Below are positions 36,746 through 45,176 of a stretch of DNA of 64,000 bases, piece by piece; the first letter of the stretch is position 1; each line of letters begins with the position of its first letter. The stretch is from Paenibacillus sp. BIHB 4019. Lineage in GTDB: Bacteria; Bacillota; Bacilli; Paenibacillales; Paenibacillaceae. The notes beneath the pieces were generated by a model that was not told the DNA's origin, did no database searches, and saw only the letters and a program-made list of their open reading frames with translations. The stretch is from positions 5,318,501 to 5,382,500 of the forward strand of contig NZ_CP016808.1 in NCBI RefSeq assembly GCF_002741035.1, given 5' to 3'. The translations under genes and the position numbers were made by a program.

Positions 36746-37234
36746 ATGAAACGCGCCGCCAGAGGACGGCGAAAGCCGTTTCACCTTGTGAGAGAAGCAA
36801 TTAAGCTTTCTAAGCTTGCGGTTGAACACGGAAACGAACCTTTTGGAGCCATACTCGTTAAAGACGGGGAAATTGTATTTACAAATGAAAATCAAATTTA
36901 TTCGGCAACCGACCCAACTTTCCATGCAGAGGCTGGGCTGCTGCGGCGATTTTGCGAAGAAACCCACATTACGGATTTACATGAATACACCTTATATTCG
37001 AGCTGTGAGCCTTGTTATATGTGCAGCGGTGCGATGGTTTGGACAAATGTGGGACGGCTGGTTTATAGCGCCAGCAACATGGAGCTGTGCAGTATATTGG
37101 GCGAGCAGGGAAGCCCTTGCTCACAAATCGTATTTGAAAATTCTCACCATAAGCCTGATATCACAGCTGGGATATTACGGGAGGAAAGTCTTAGTATATT
37201 GGCTGCCTATTTTTCGCACAACACTAAGGGCTGA
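36746..37234 (+). CDS. Nucleoside/guanine deaminase (cytidine-deaminase-like zinc enzyme)
   Basis: A 162-residue deaminase. Zinc ligands are His60, Cys90 and Cys93 (FHAEAG and SCEPCYMCSGAM), with Glu62 as proton shuttle. It resembles guanine or tRNA-adenosine type deaminases. The N-terminus is uncertain: ATG 36746 has no good ribosome site and encodes an Arg-rich leader. A better site (TAGGAAAGC before ATG 36713) opens a different frame that ends at 36805, so a frameshift near the start is possible. Confidence 0.8.
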   Translation: MKRAARGRRKPFHLVREAIKLSKLAVEHGNEPFGAILVKDGEIVFTNENQIYSATDPTFHAEAGLLRRFCEETHITDLHEYTLYSSCEPCYMCSGAMVWTNVGRLVYSASNMELCSILGEQGSPCSQIVFENSHHKPDITAGILREESLSILAAYFSHNTKG

Positions 37235-37334
37235 AACATTCCAGTAAGCTTCGATTGGAGAAACTAACTTCATCCATACGCCAACCGTGCCATTGCTGCC
37301 AAAAGAAATCCTACTCCCCCAAGGAGGCCTAACC

Positions 37335-38024
37335 TTGCAAACGATTATGATCGTCGAAGACGAGCCGGCTATTTCCCGCGTTTTGGCGGCGTATATACGA
37401 AAGGCAGGCTTTGCGAGCATTATTTTTGACCGAGGGAAAGAGGCGGTGGAGAAGCTGGCCGTGCTTCAACCCGCGCTTATTTTGCTTGATGTCATGCTGC
37501 CGGAAATGGACGGCTGGGAGGTGCTGTGGGAAGTACGGCGGCGCAGCGTCTGTCCGGTCATTATGCTCACAGCTAAAGGGGAGATTGCTGACCGCCTGAC
37601 AGGGCTTAACAGCGGCGCGGATGATTACATTACCAAGCCGTTCGAGCCGCAGGAGGTAGTAGCACGGATTCAAGCTGTATTGCGCAGAGGTACGCATGCA
37701 TTAATTGCGGGAAATCAGATCCAGTACGGCAGTCTGAAAATCAATGTAAATGACAGAAGCGTTTATTTGAATGAAGTATGCCTATCGATAACGCCGAAAG
37801 ACTTTGCACTGCTGCATTTTTTAATGGAGCATCCTAATCAAATTTTTAATCGGGAGCAAATGATCGAGCAGGTATGGGGAATCGGCTATGATGGGAGTGA
37901 CCGGGCTGTGGATCATGCGATTAAACGCTTGCGACAGGCGCTGCTGCATTTGCCTCCAGAAGAAGGAGAAATTCGTACCTTGCGGGGAACGGGGTACCAG
38001 TTTTATACCAATCGTGAAAATTAA
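37335..38024 (+). CDS. OmpR-family response regulator
   Basis: A 229-residue regulator: receiver domain with phospho-acceptor Asp52 and Lys in DDYITKPFEP, then a winged-helix DNA-binding domain (GSDRAVDHAIKRLRQAL). TTG 37335 follows AAGGAGG at ideal spacing; the frame extends back to 37287 without a site. A sensor kinase gene would normally follow, but only a stub does (38014-38085), so the regulator appears orphaned. Confidence 0.9.
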   Translation: MQTIMIVEDEPAISRVLAAYIRKAGFASIIFDRGKEAVEKLAVLQPALILLDVMLPEMDGWEVLWEVRRRSVCPVIMLTAKGEIADRLTGLNSGADDYITKPFEPQEVVARIQAVLRRGTHALIAGNQIQYGSLKINVNDRSVYLNEVCLSITPKDFALLHFLMEHPNQIFNREQMIEQVWGIGYDGSDRAVDHAIKRLRQALLHLPPEEGEIRTLRGTGYQFYTNREN

Positions 38025-38085
38025 TCAACGACTGCTGCTTTGCACTTCCAGTCACAAAATGTCGGATTCAGCGAGCCAAATCTAA
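38014..38085 (+). pseudogene. Possible sensor histidine kinase remnant
   Basis: A GTG at 38014 overlaps the regulator stop by 11 bases and encodes VKINQRLLLC, which looks like the usual start of an OmpR-partner kinase just before its first membrane span. After about 10 residues it leaves that pattern and stops at 38085. The rest of the kinase is absent. This reading depends on a short match. Confidence 0.4.
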
Positions 38086-38278
38086 TCCCTTCTATTTTTT
38101 TGCCATACGCCTGACACATTCTGCCATTATTCTGTAGTAGCTAGATCCTCTAAGTGATCTACTCCAAGATGTAGCTAATGATAAGGAGTCAAAGAGCTGC
38201 GAGCATCCACGATTGCAAACGTTGAATAGATGACGAAGAGGATTCTTTATCAAATTGAGCGGAAGGTGGATGAAGGTT

Positions 38279-39247
38279 ATGGCGGATGTAATTGAATATC
38301 AGGTAATTGTCTCAAAAGCGAGGACCTCAGATAATAAGCTGCTTGTTATTACAGCGGCTGAGAGTGGGGAAGGCATAACGATATTGCCACAGGTGTACGG
38401 AAATGAACATCAATTGTGGGAAAAAAGAAAGGTGCGCGCTGGAGATGACAATGCTTATGCGCTCGTTAACAAAGCGACGGGCAAGTGCATTGGAAGAAAG
38501 GACACCACGCAGGGCTCAAAGATTTATCAGGCACCCGTTACAGAAGCGGACGTCAATGGTCTCATGGTATGGCGTGACGACAATGTTGCCGGAACGCACA
38601 ATGCGATTAACAGCTATGTGGACTGGGAGCAGAAGCTCAATATTCCTGGCAACGGCCCATTTAAAAGCGGCGACTCGCTTGTGACGTGGGAATGGTGCCA
38701 CGGTCAGATCAATGAATTATGGGTTTTCGTACCCGATCGCAAGAAGATTACAATCAAGAAAATGGAATTTCAAATGGACAGCAAAATTGTGATCAATAGT
38801 GTACCAATCGTAGCAGCCAAACAGCTTGTGACCAACCATTCGAATATCCAGCAAACGCAGCAAGTTACATTGAAATTTTCCAAAAGCCAAACGTACAATT
38901 TCAAATGGGAGAGAGGGCTGAAGGTATCGGAAACGCTTGAGTTTAAAGCAGGGCTGCCGCTCGTAGGTGATACGGGTGTGAAAATTTCCGTAGAGGGCTC
39001 GCGCAGCTATTCGGAAACCAAGACACAAGACGAGTCCCAGGAGGTTTCGCTGCAGGTTCCAGTCGTTATGCCAGCAGGTGCAACTATCGAGGTTTCCGCT
39101 ATTTTATTGCAGGGCGTTATCGATGTGCCTTATACGGTGACGTTTGAAGTGGAGTACCCGAATGGGAAAACAACCGAAACGGCTTCAGGCAAATATACCG
39201 GCGTGAACACGTTTACCGTTAATACCGAGTATAAAACGATCGTATAG
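38279..39247 (+). CDS. Beta-trefoil lectin fused to aerolysin/ETX-MTX2-type pore-forming domain
   Basis: A 322-residue protein without a signal peptide. Residues 1-153 form a ricin-B-like beta-trefoil with three QLW-type repeats around Trp47, Trp98 and Trp148. Residues about 155-322 match the epsilon-toxin/MTX2 branch of aerolysin-like toxins: an alternating polar/nonpolar insertion region (about 216-249), a Ser/Thr-rich SYSETKTQDESQ stretch, and VVMPAGATIEVSAILLQG...VPYTVTFE. The plan is like fungal haemolytic lectins such as LSL. It would bind glycans and form a beta-barrel pore. I prefer ATG 38279 with AAGGTGG upstream; ATG 38270 and TTG 38255 are alternatives. Confidence 0.78.
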   Translation: MADVIEYQVIVSKARTSDNKLLVITAAESGEGITILPQVYGNEHQLWEKRKVRAGDDNAYALVNKATGKCIGRKDTTQGSKIYQAPVTEADVNGLMVWRDDNVAGTHNAINSYVDWEQKLNIPGNGPFKSGDSLVTWEWCHGQINELWVFVPDRKKITIKKMEFQMDSKIVINSVPIVAAKQLVTNHSNIQQTQQVTLKFSKSQTYNFKWERGLKVSETLEFKAGLPLVGDTGVKISVEGSRSYSETKTQDESQEVSLQVPVVMPAGATIEVSAILLQGVIDVPYTVTFEVEYPNGKTTETASGKYTGVNTFTVNTEYKTIV

Positions 39248-39279
39248 CTTATGTATTCAATGCCATCATAATATAAAGA

Positions 39280-39316
39280 AAAACGATAGCAGGCTCATTT
39301 GGCCTGCTATCGTTTT
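39280..39316 (+). terminator. Strong terminator after lectin-toxin gene
   Basis: A 15-bp perfect stem AAAACGATAGCAGGC/GCCTGCTATCGTTTT with a 7-base loop, then ATTTTTG. Confidence 0.92.
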
Positions 39317-39580
39317 ATTTTTGTTCAGAATGGAAGTAGGTCGCTCATGGATTGAATATAAGTTAAACTATCTTTAAAAAGAAAACATGAGGTGGATGCC
39401 TCTGATCTATGTCGTGGTGTTATGTTTAATTGCTGGAATTTGAAAAGCAGTAGGAGAAGAAAGGCGATATGCCGGGCGATAAGGATAAATAATTTAATCG
39501 CCGAATGCCTTATGTTATATTTAAATTCTAGCCTAATAATAAAAGTATGAATCCAAAAATTTCTGCTAACGAGGTGCATG

Positions 39581-40141
39581 ATGGCAAATATCAAAATAAT
39601 CAATTCGTCCGTTAACGACGACATATATGCTGTTCAAGCTGGTCCCGAGGACGAGGATGCGGTACGCGAGCTGATTTTGGCAACGGCTCGTTGGCTGAAC
39701 AGCATGGGCTCCATTCAGTGGGGCGGCCTGCTTCAAGGAGAGGATAGCCATGACCTTAAGGGAGCGATTGCTCGTGGCGAGGTTTTTGCATTTCGCAAAG
39801 AAGGGGGAGTGGAGCTTGCGGGCGCTGTAATTTTGCAGCAGGAGCCAAGCGAGTGGGATCGTAAGCTTTGGGGCGAAGCGGAGGCTGGCAAGGGAAACGC
39901 AGTCTTTTTGCATCGGTTAGTCGTTAATCGCCAGTTTTCCGGCAAAGGACTGGGCGGCGACATAATGGCTTGGGTTGAACGGGGTATCCAATTTCCCGGG
40001 AAAGACCGAATGAAGCTGGATTGTATCGCAAACAATGAAAAGCTTAACCGCTTCTATAAGCAATGCGGCTATACCTACAAAGGAGAAGCGAGTGGCTGGA
40101 GCATTTATGAAAAGCGGCTTCCTGATGTAAAAGTTCATTGA
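39581..40141 (+). CDS. GNAT family N-acetyltransferase
   Basis: A 186-residue GNAT protein. FLHRLVVNRQFSGKGLGGDIMAW holds the acetyl-CoA loop and NNEKLNRFYKQCGYTYKG the C-terminal motif. Two adjacent ATGs follow GAGGTG; the second (39581) is better spaced. The gap 39317-39580 before it shows no other gene. The substrate is unknown. Confidence 0.85.
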   Translation: MANIKIINSSVNDDIYAVQAGPEDEDAVRELILATARWLNSMGSIQWGGLLQGEDSHDLKGAIARGEVFAFRKEGGVELAGAVILQQEPSEWDRKLWGEAEAGKGNAVFLHRLVVNRQFSGKGLGGDIMAWVERGIQFPGKDRMKLDCIANNEKLNRFYKQCGYTYKGEASGWSIYEKRLPDVKVH

Positions 40142-40235
40142 ACAACGGCTGTTTATTAATAGGTCAAAAGTAATTCTAATGGAGGCAGGCTAACGAGAAG
40201 GGATTTAGCAAAATCTGTCGAATACCTGTGAAATT

Positions 40236-43200
40236 ATGCTAACTAAACGAAAAATAATTCTCGTCACCGGCCTGTTCCTCTGTCTGCTCATATCGATCCG
40301 TTTAATTTGGATTTATATGACCCTCCCTCCCGATCATCCTGCTATCGTGCAAGGGCAATTGGATTTGCGGGGGTATAACCTGGCAGACTCGAAGGCCATC
40401 AGGCTGGATGGCGAATGGGAATTTTATGCTCATCAATTACGAATACGCGGCCCAGAAAATGCGGAAGCAGCCAAAGGGCAGGCGTTCATTCAGGTGCCTG
40501 GAAACTGGAATACGGCGTTATCTTCGCAGGCGGATTCGGCGTATGGCTATGGAACGTATCGTCTGCGCATATTCATCGATTCAGTTAAAAGCCAAACGTA
40601 CGGCATCCGCTTGAAGAACATTCCGTCGGCTTCCGCCGTATATGTGGACGGAGAGCTTGTGGCTCAAGCAGGACAGCCAGCACCAGAGAAGGAAGGCTAC
40701 ATAGCACGCAACGTGCCTTATTCAGCGTCCTTCATATCCGACAAGCCAGTGATCGATATTGCTATTCAAGTCGCGAACTATGATTCAGCGAGCTCGGGAG
40801 GCATTCTTGGCTTCATTTCATTTGGCACGGAGAAAGCGGTAAGCAAGGAAACGGCAGTTAGCCTCCATTTGCAAATAATAGTCGTTATTATTTATTTACT
40901 GCATACCCTGTATGCTTTTATTTTGTTTTTTATTGGCTTGCGGCAGCGGGGGTTGCTGTTTTTCGCCGGCGCTATGTTCTTCTCTGCACTTTGGCTCCTC
41001 GTATCGGATGATATGCTGCTGATGGTCTGGCTGCCAATGAACAATGATTGGAGCTTAAAGATCCAGTTTGTTGCCTATATGGGTGCTGCAATATTTATGC
41101 TGGAATTTACGAAGCGCTTATTAACCGAATACCGGAATGTGCGAATTTTTCGCTGGTATACATCGCTCGGCATGTTGTTTGCTGTATATGTGCTGCTTGC
41201 GCCAGCCTCTTATGTAGTAGCGGTAGCTGGCTTGCTCTTTATTTATGTTTTTCTTCCCTTCCTCGTCAATCCGGTCATCACCTTGCGAACCGCGATGAGA
41301 AGCGATAAGGATGCGATTGCGCTGCTGCTCGGTGTGGCTGCGATGTCGAACAATATCATTTGGAGCGTCGCGAAGGATATAATTGGCGTAGAAAGCTCCT
41401 ACTACCCTGTCGATCTGGTCGTCTCCTTTCTCGGCTTCGTAGCGTATTGGTTTAAGCAATACATTCATACCTTCGCCCAGTCGAAGCAGTTAGCCGAGGA
41501 GCTGCAGCAGGCGGACAAGCAAAAGGATGATTTTCTGGCAAACACGTCCCATGAGCTGCGAAATCCGCTGCACGGCATGCTGAATATGACGCAAATTGTG
41601 CTGGATAGAGACAAGCAGGCGCTCAGTGATCAAAGCGTGAAGCAATTGGAGCTTATTTTAACAGTCGGCCGCCGGATGTCATTTATGTTGAATGATCTGA
41701 TAGACTTGACCCAACTGAAAGAACAGCGTATTCGGCTGAATAGAGGCAGCCAGCAGGTACAGAGCGTCGCTGCCGGCGTAATCGACATGCTCCATTATAT
41801 GGTGGAAGGCAAGCCTATTCGCCTCGCGAGTACGATTCCAGATGCATTTCCCCATGTCCTTGCGGATGAAAATCGTCTCATTCAAATTTTGTTTAATCTG
41901 CTGCACAACGCGATTAAATTTACGAGCGAAGGACATATTGCGATTCATGCCGTTCAGCAGGGGGGAATGGCGTATATCAGCATTGCCGATACAGGCATGG
42001 GAATGGATGAGGAGACGCAGCGCACGATTTTTGAACCGTATGAGCAGGGAGATTCGAGCATGGCCGCTGCACCTGGCGGCGGAATTGGGCTTGGACTTAG
42101 CATTTGCAAGCATTTGGTCAAGCTGCATGGCGGAACGCTTGAGGTCCGTTCGCAGCCGGGGCAAGGCTCCGTGTTTACTTTTACGCTGCCGCTGGCAGAA
42201 AGGGGTGCCGCTTCAGAAGCGAGTAACGAACATGACCATGATCATAAGCTTCTGCCGTCCGTTCCGTCTGCGGAAATGCTCGTTGCCGCGGCCAATGTCA
42301 CAAGCACAGCCTATCTAGGGGAGCAATCAATAGAGCACACTGGCGATAGGCATCTACCTCTACCATCCCAAGCGAAAGATCGTCCAGCTATATTAGTGGT
42401 AGATGATGACACGGTTAATTTGCAGGTGCTCGAAAATATGCTTGGCATGCGAGATTTTGACATTGTGTCGCTCACAAGCGGCAAGGAAGCACTAGCTCTG
42501 CTGGATTCGAGAAGGTGGGATTTGGTTATTACCGATATAATGATGCCTCATATGTCGGGATATGAGCTCACGCGCCTCATTCGCGAGCGTTATGCTCTCT
42601 CGGAGCTGCCGATTCTTCAGCTAACCGCACGCAATCGGGCGGAGGATATTGCCGCAGGCTTCCTGTCGGGAGCGAACGATTATGTGACGAAGCCGTCCAA
42701 TGCGCTAGAGCTGAAATCGCGCGTCCTCGCTTTGATCCATGTGAATCGATCGATGAATGAGCGGCTTCGTATGGAAGCGGCCTGGCTGCAGGCGCAAATC
42801 CAGCCTCATTTTTTACTTAATTCGTTGAATGCGATTGCGGCTCTGAGCGTGATTGATTTGGACAAAATGCATGTGCTGCTCTTGGAGTTCAGCAACTACT
42901 TGCGGTCGAGCTTTGATTTTAGAAATTCAGAGCAGCTGATTCCGCTGGAGCGGGAGCTAGATTTTGTCCGTTCCTATTTATATATTGAGCAGCAGCGCTT
43001 CGGCAATAAAATGCAGCTGCATTGGCAGGTGGAAGCCAGTCTGAAAAACATGCTTCCGCCGCTGTCAATCCAGCCGTTAGTAGAAAATGCGGTAAGACAT
43101 GGCGTTATGAAGCGTGCTGCGGGCGGAAGCATTTCAGTGCAAGTGTCAGAGAGCGACAATCAAATGGAGATCGTGATTACAGACGATGGTGTCGGCATGG

Positions 43201-43364
43201 ATGCGGCGGTATTGGATAAGCTATTGGATAGAAGTTCCAGCGAGCGGCAGGGAATTGGGCTGCTAAACGTGGATCGGCGATTGAAGCAAATGTATGGACA
43301 AGGCTTGTTTATTCAAAGTGTATCAGGCCAAGGCACAACAGTGTCTTTTAAGGTGAGGAAGTAA
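40236..43364 (+). CDS. 7TMR-DISM hybrid sensor with two histidine kinase modules and a receiver
   Basis: A 1042-residue membrane sensor. N-terminal anchor, extracytoplasmic jelly-roll sensor (about 45-200), seven membrane spans (about 210-405), then HisKA with His439 (SHELRNPL) and HATPase, a receiver with Asp767 (ITDIMMPHMSGYE), and a second LytS-type kinase with His858 (QIQPHFLLNSL) and its own HATPase (VENAVRHG, GIGLLNVDRRL). One chain thus holds both an orthodox and a LytS-type kinase. The jelly roll suggests carbohydrate sensing. No partner regulator is adjacent. The start region has no strong ribosome site. Confidence 0.88.
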   Translation: MLTKRKIILVTGLFLCLLISIRLIWIYMTLPPDHPAIVQGQLDLRGYNLADSKAIRLDGEWEFYAHQLRIRGPENAEAAKGQAFIQVPGNWNTALSSQADSAYGYGTYRLRIFIDSVKSQTYGIRLKNIPSASAVYVDGELVAQAGQPAPEKEGYIARNVPYSASFISDKPVIDIAIQVANYDSASSGGILGFISFGTEKAVSKETAVSLHLQIIVVIIYLLHTLYAFILFFIGLRQRGLLFFAGAMFFSALWLLVSDDMLLMVWLPMNNDWSLKIQFVAYMGAAIFMLEFTKRLLTEYRNVRIFRWYTSLGMLFAVYVLLAPASYVVAVAGLLFIYVFLPFLVNPVITLRTAMRSDKDAIALLLGVAAMSNNIIWSVAKDIIGVESSYYPVDLVVSFLGFVAYWFKQYIHTFAQSKQLAEELQQADKQKDDFLANTSHELRNPLHGMLNMTQIVLDRDKQALSDQSVKQLELILTVGRRMSFMLNDLIDLTQLKEQRIRLNRGSQQVQSVAAGVIDMLHYMVEGKPIRLASTIPDAFPHVLADENRLIQILFNLLHNAIKFTSEGHIAIHAVQQGGMAYISIADTGMGMDEETQRTIFEPYEQGDSSMAAAPGGGIGLGLSICKHLVKLHGGTLEVRSQPGQGSVFTFTLPLAERGAASEASNEHDHDHKLLPSVPSAEMLVAAANVTSTAYLGEQSIEHTGDRHLPLPSQAKDRPAILVVDDDTVNLQVLENMLGMRDFDIVSLTSGKEALALLDSRRWDLVITDIMMPHMSGYELTRLIRERYALSELPILQLTARNRAEDIAAGFLSGANDYVTKPSNALELKSRVLALIHVNRSMNERLRMEAAWLQAQIQPHFLLNSLNAIAALSVIDLDKMHVLLLEFSNYLRSSFDFRNSEQLIPLERELDFVRSYLYIEQQRFGNKMQLHWQVEASLKNMLPPLSIQPLVENAVRHGVMKRAAGGSISVQVSESDNQMEIVITDDGVGMDAAVLDKLLDRSSSERQGIGLLNVDRRLKQMYGQGLFIQSVSGQGTTVSFKVRK

Positions 43365-43383
43365 GCAGGAGGGTTACAGCGGA

Positions 43384-44175
43384 ATGGAGAGGAGAGGTTT
43401 GCCATTGTCTTTATCCACTGAGTATTTGCATTATGAGCCGTTTATAAAATCGCTGCCGCTGAAGGCCCGATATGAGCCTGCGGATTTGCTCGTTCAGGAT
43501 TTGCTAATAGACCGTGAAGGGGAGGTTGAAATGTTCTACGCCCCTCATAATGAATACCGGAACAACGCGGCGAGCCTTTTAATTGTCGGCATCACGCCCG
43601 GCTGGACCCAGATGGAGCTGGCCTACCGGACGGCAAAGCTCGCTTTGGAGCAAAATAAACCGGCGGACGAGGTGTGCAAAGCCGCCAAAATCGCCGCCAG
43701 ATTTTCCGGTGCGATGCGCCGCAACCTGATGCAAATGCTGGACAGCCTGAAGCTGCCGGAGTATTTTGGCCTTCCAGACAGCGAGGCTTTGTTTGCTGAA
43801 AATAATTCGCTCCTGCATACGACTTCGCTGCTCAAATATCCGGTATTTGTAGCTGGGAAAAACTACACGGGGCATAAGCCCCCACTTGCTGGCAATGCTT
43901 TTCTGCATCATTATGCGCTGAAATTTATTAAGGCTGAGCTAAAGCTGTTGCATAAGCCGCTTATTATTCCTTTGGGCAAAACCGTGGAAACGATGCTTAA
44001 AGAGCTTGTTGGCAGCAAGGAATTGGGGGATACGCTAGAGGACAAGCACTGCTTGTGGGGATTTCCCCATCCTTCCGGAGCCAATGGCCACCGACACAAG
44101 CAGTTCGCTGATGCGAGAGAGCAGATGGAGGCGAAGGTCGCCGCTTTTGCTGCTGAACGAAGCGGGCTGGCTTAG
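43384..44175 (+). CDS. Uracil-DNA-glycosylase-superfamily-like protein
   Basis: A 263-residue protein that I place tentatively in the UDG fold: LIVGITPGW (residues 66-74) resembles motif A (G-x-x-PG), NSLLHTTSLLKYPVF resembles the central strand, and GFPHPSGANGH (HPSG at 229-232) resembles motif B. No Asp or Asn for water activation can be assigned with certainty. The start follows AGGAGGG, 20 bases after the hybrid kinase, and its stop overlaps the convergent next gene by 4 bases. It may be a DNA repair or nucleotide-binding protein. Confidence 0.6.
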   Translation: MERRGLPLSLSTEYLHYEPFIKSLPLKARYEPADLLVQDLLIDREGEVEMFYAPHNEYRNNAASLLIVGITPGWTQMELAYRTAKLALEQNKPADEVCKAAKIAARFSGAMRRNLMQMLDSLKLPEYFGLPDSEALFAENNSLLHTTSLLKYPVFVAGKNYTGHKPPLAGNAFLHHYALKFIKAELKLLHKPLIIPLGKTVETMLKELVGSKELGDTLEDKHCLWGFPHPSGANGHRHKQFADAREQMEAKVAAFAAERSGLA

Positions 44176-44945
44176 GTGTATTCAAAACAAATGACGGCCT
44201 TGCGCAGCTCCTTATCGTAGAACAAAAATACATTATCTGCGCCATAAGCCTGAAAATAATATCCGGTTAAGGAGCCGATGTAATCAAAGACTTCCCCATT
44301 TGCTTTTTTGGGAACATGAAATAGATTGGTGTTTTCAAACTTGCGGAGCTCTTCAATCGGTTCATTATATTTTTGCATAAATCCTTGGGCTTCATCGGAC
44401 ATAAATGCGATATCGTCCCATATGCCATTAATTTCGGGATAGCTTAGTCCCCACCCATCCGCTTGCTTCTTGTTAAAATCCGCTAGCAGTTCCTCAGCAG
44501 AGGTGAATTCTTCGCTAAATCGGGAGTAAGGGTAAATCTTCTGATTGTTTTGGTAAAATTGCTTGCGGATATGATAATCCAAATCATTTTGCGAATAGGC
44601 AGCCTTCAAATCCTCATCGATTTCATTGTCTGCTGAATGCTCCTGCTGATGCAAGGTGAAGTAATTCCAGTCTGCCTCAAATTTGTATTTGCCATCGATG
44701 ACATCAAACCCGAGCATATCTTCTTTTGTAAAAAGGGTATGGTAGCTTTGTGTGCTGTCACCCACACAGCCATCATAAATTTCCTTGGCTGATATAATAT
44801 GCAGCCACTCATCAAGCTCGGGATCGATGCATTTTAAATGAATCGAGCAAAGGGGAAGAAAGTGCTGGCGATGCTTTTCAATTTCGTCATAAAAGACATC
44901 CTCATACGCGGGAAACGGCTTAATAAAGGCTTCAGGAATGTTCAT
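44172..44945 (-). CDS. Hypothetical protein, no recognised family
   Basis: A 257-residue acidic soluble protein with many aromatic residues and no signal peptide or membrane span. I recognise no motif. It is convergent with, and overlaps by 4 bases, the UDG-like gene. Upstream bases 44946-45050 would hold its promoter. An immunity- or SMI1-like role is conceivable given its composition, but nothing shows it. Confidence 0.7.
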   Translation of the reverse strand: MNIPEAFIKPFPAYEDVFYDEIEKHRQHFLPLCSIHLKCIDPELDEWLHIISAKEIYDGCVGDSTQSYHTLFTKEDMLGFDVIDGKYKFEADWNYFTLHQQEHSADNEIDEDLKAAYSQNDLDYHIRKQFYQNNQKIYPYSRFSEEFTSAEELLADFNKKQADGWGLSYPEINGIWDDIAFMSDEAQGFMQKYNEPIEELRKFENTNLFHVPKKANGEVFDYIGSLTGYYFQAYGADNVFLFYDKELRKAVICFEYT

Positions 44946-45072
44946 CCGGCAGTGTACCTCCGACCTGTTGGTTAATTTGTGGTTATGAAATGGAAACTAC
45001 TCTTAATAGTAAACGATTAGAGCTAAAGGCAAAACAGGCCGCCTAAAAGATTCACATAAATTTCCTAGCCTA

Positions 45073-45111
45073 TTGACTTTGGGAATCTAATTAGAATAAT
45101 ATCTAATTAGA
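45073..45111 (+). promoter_or_regulatory. Promoter with two palindromic operators for ArsR-DUF2087 gene
   Basis: -35 TTGACT at 45073-45078 and -10 TAATAT at 45097-45102 are 18 bases apart. Perfect palindromes TCTAATTAGA lie at 45086-45095 (in the spacer) and 45102-45111 (overlapping the -10 and the start region), 16 bp apart, and a further TTAGAT half-site follows near 45124. This is a classic autorepression layout for an ArsR-type repressor. Confidence 0.75.
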
Positions 45112-45176
45112 TGATTGTTAAATTAGATATGAGCTAAATATGACGCGTCTAACATTTGGTCTGGAGGTGGAAGTAG

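Noticed and set aside
38025..38254. Possible small RNA or riboswitch before the lectin-toxin gene
   Set aside because: No conserved aptamer pattern or terminator hairpin could be recognised by eye.
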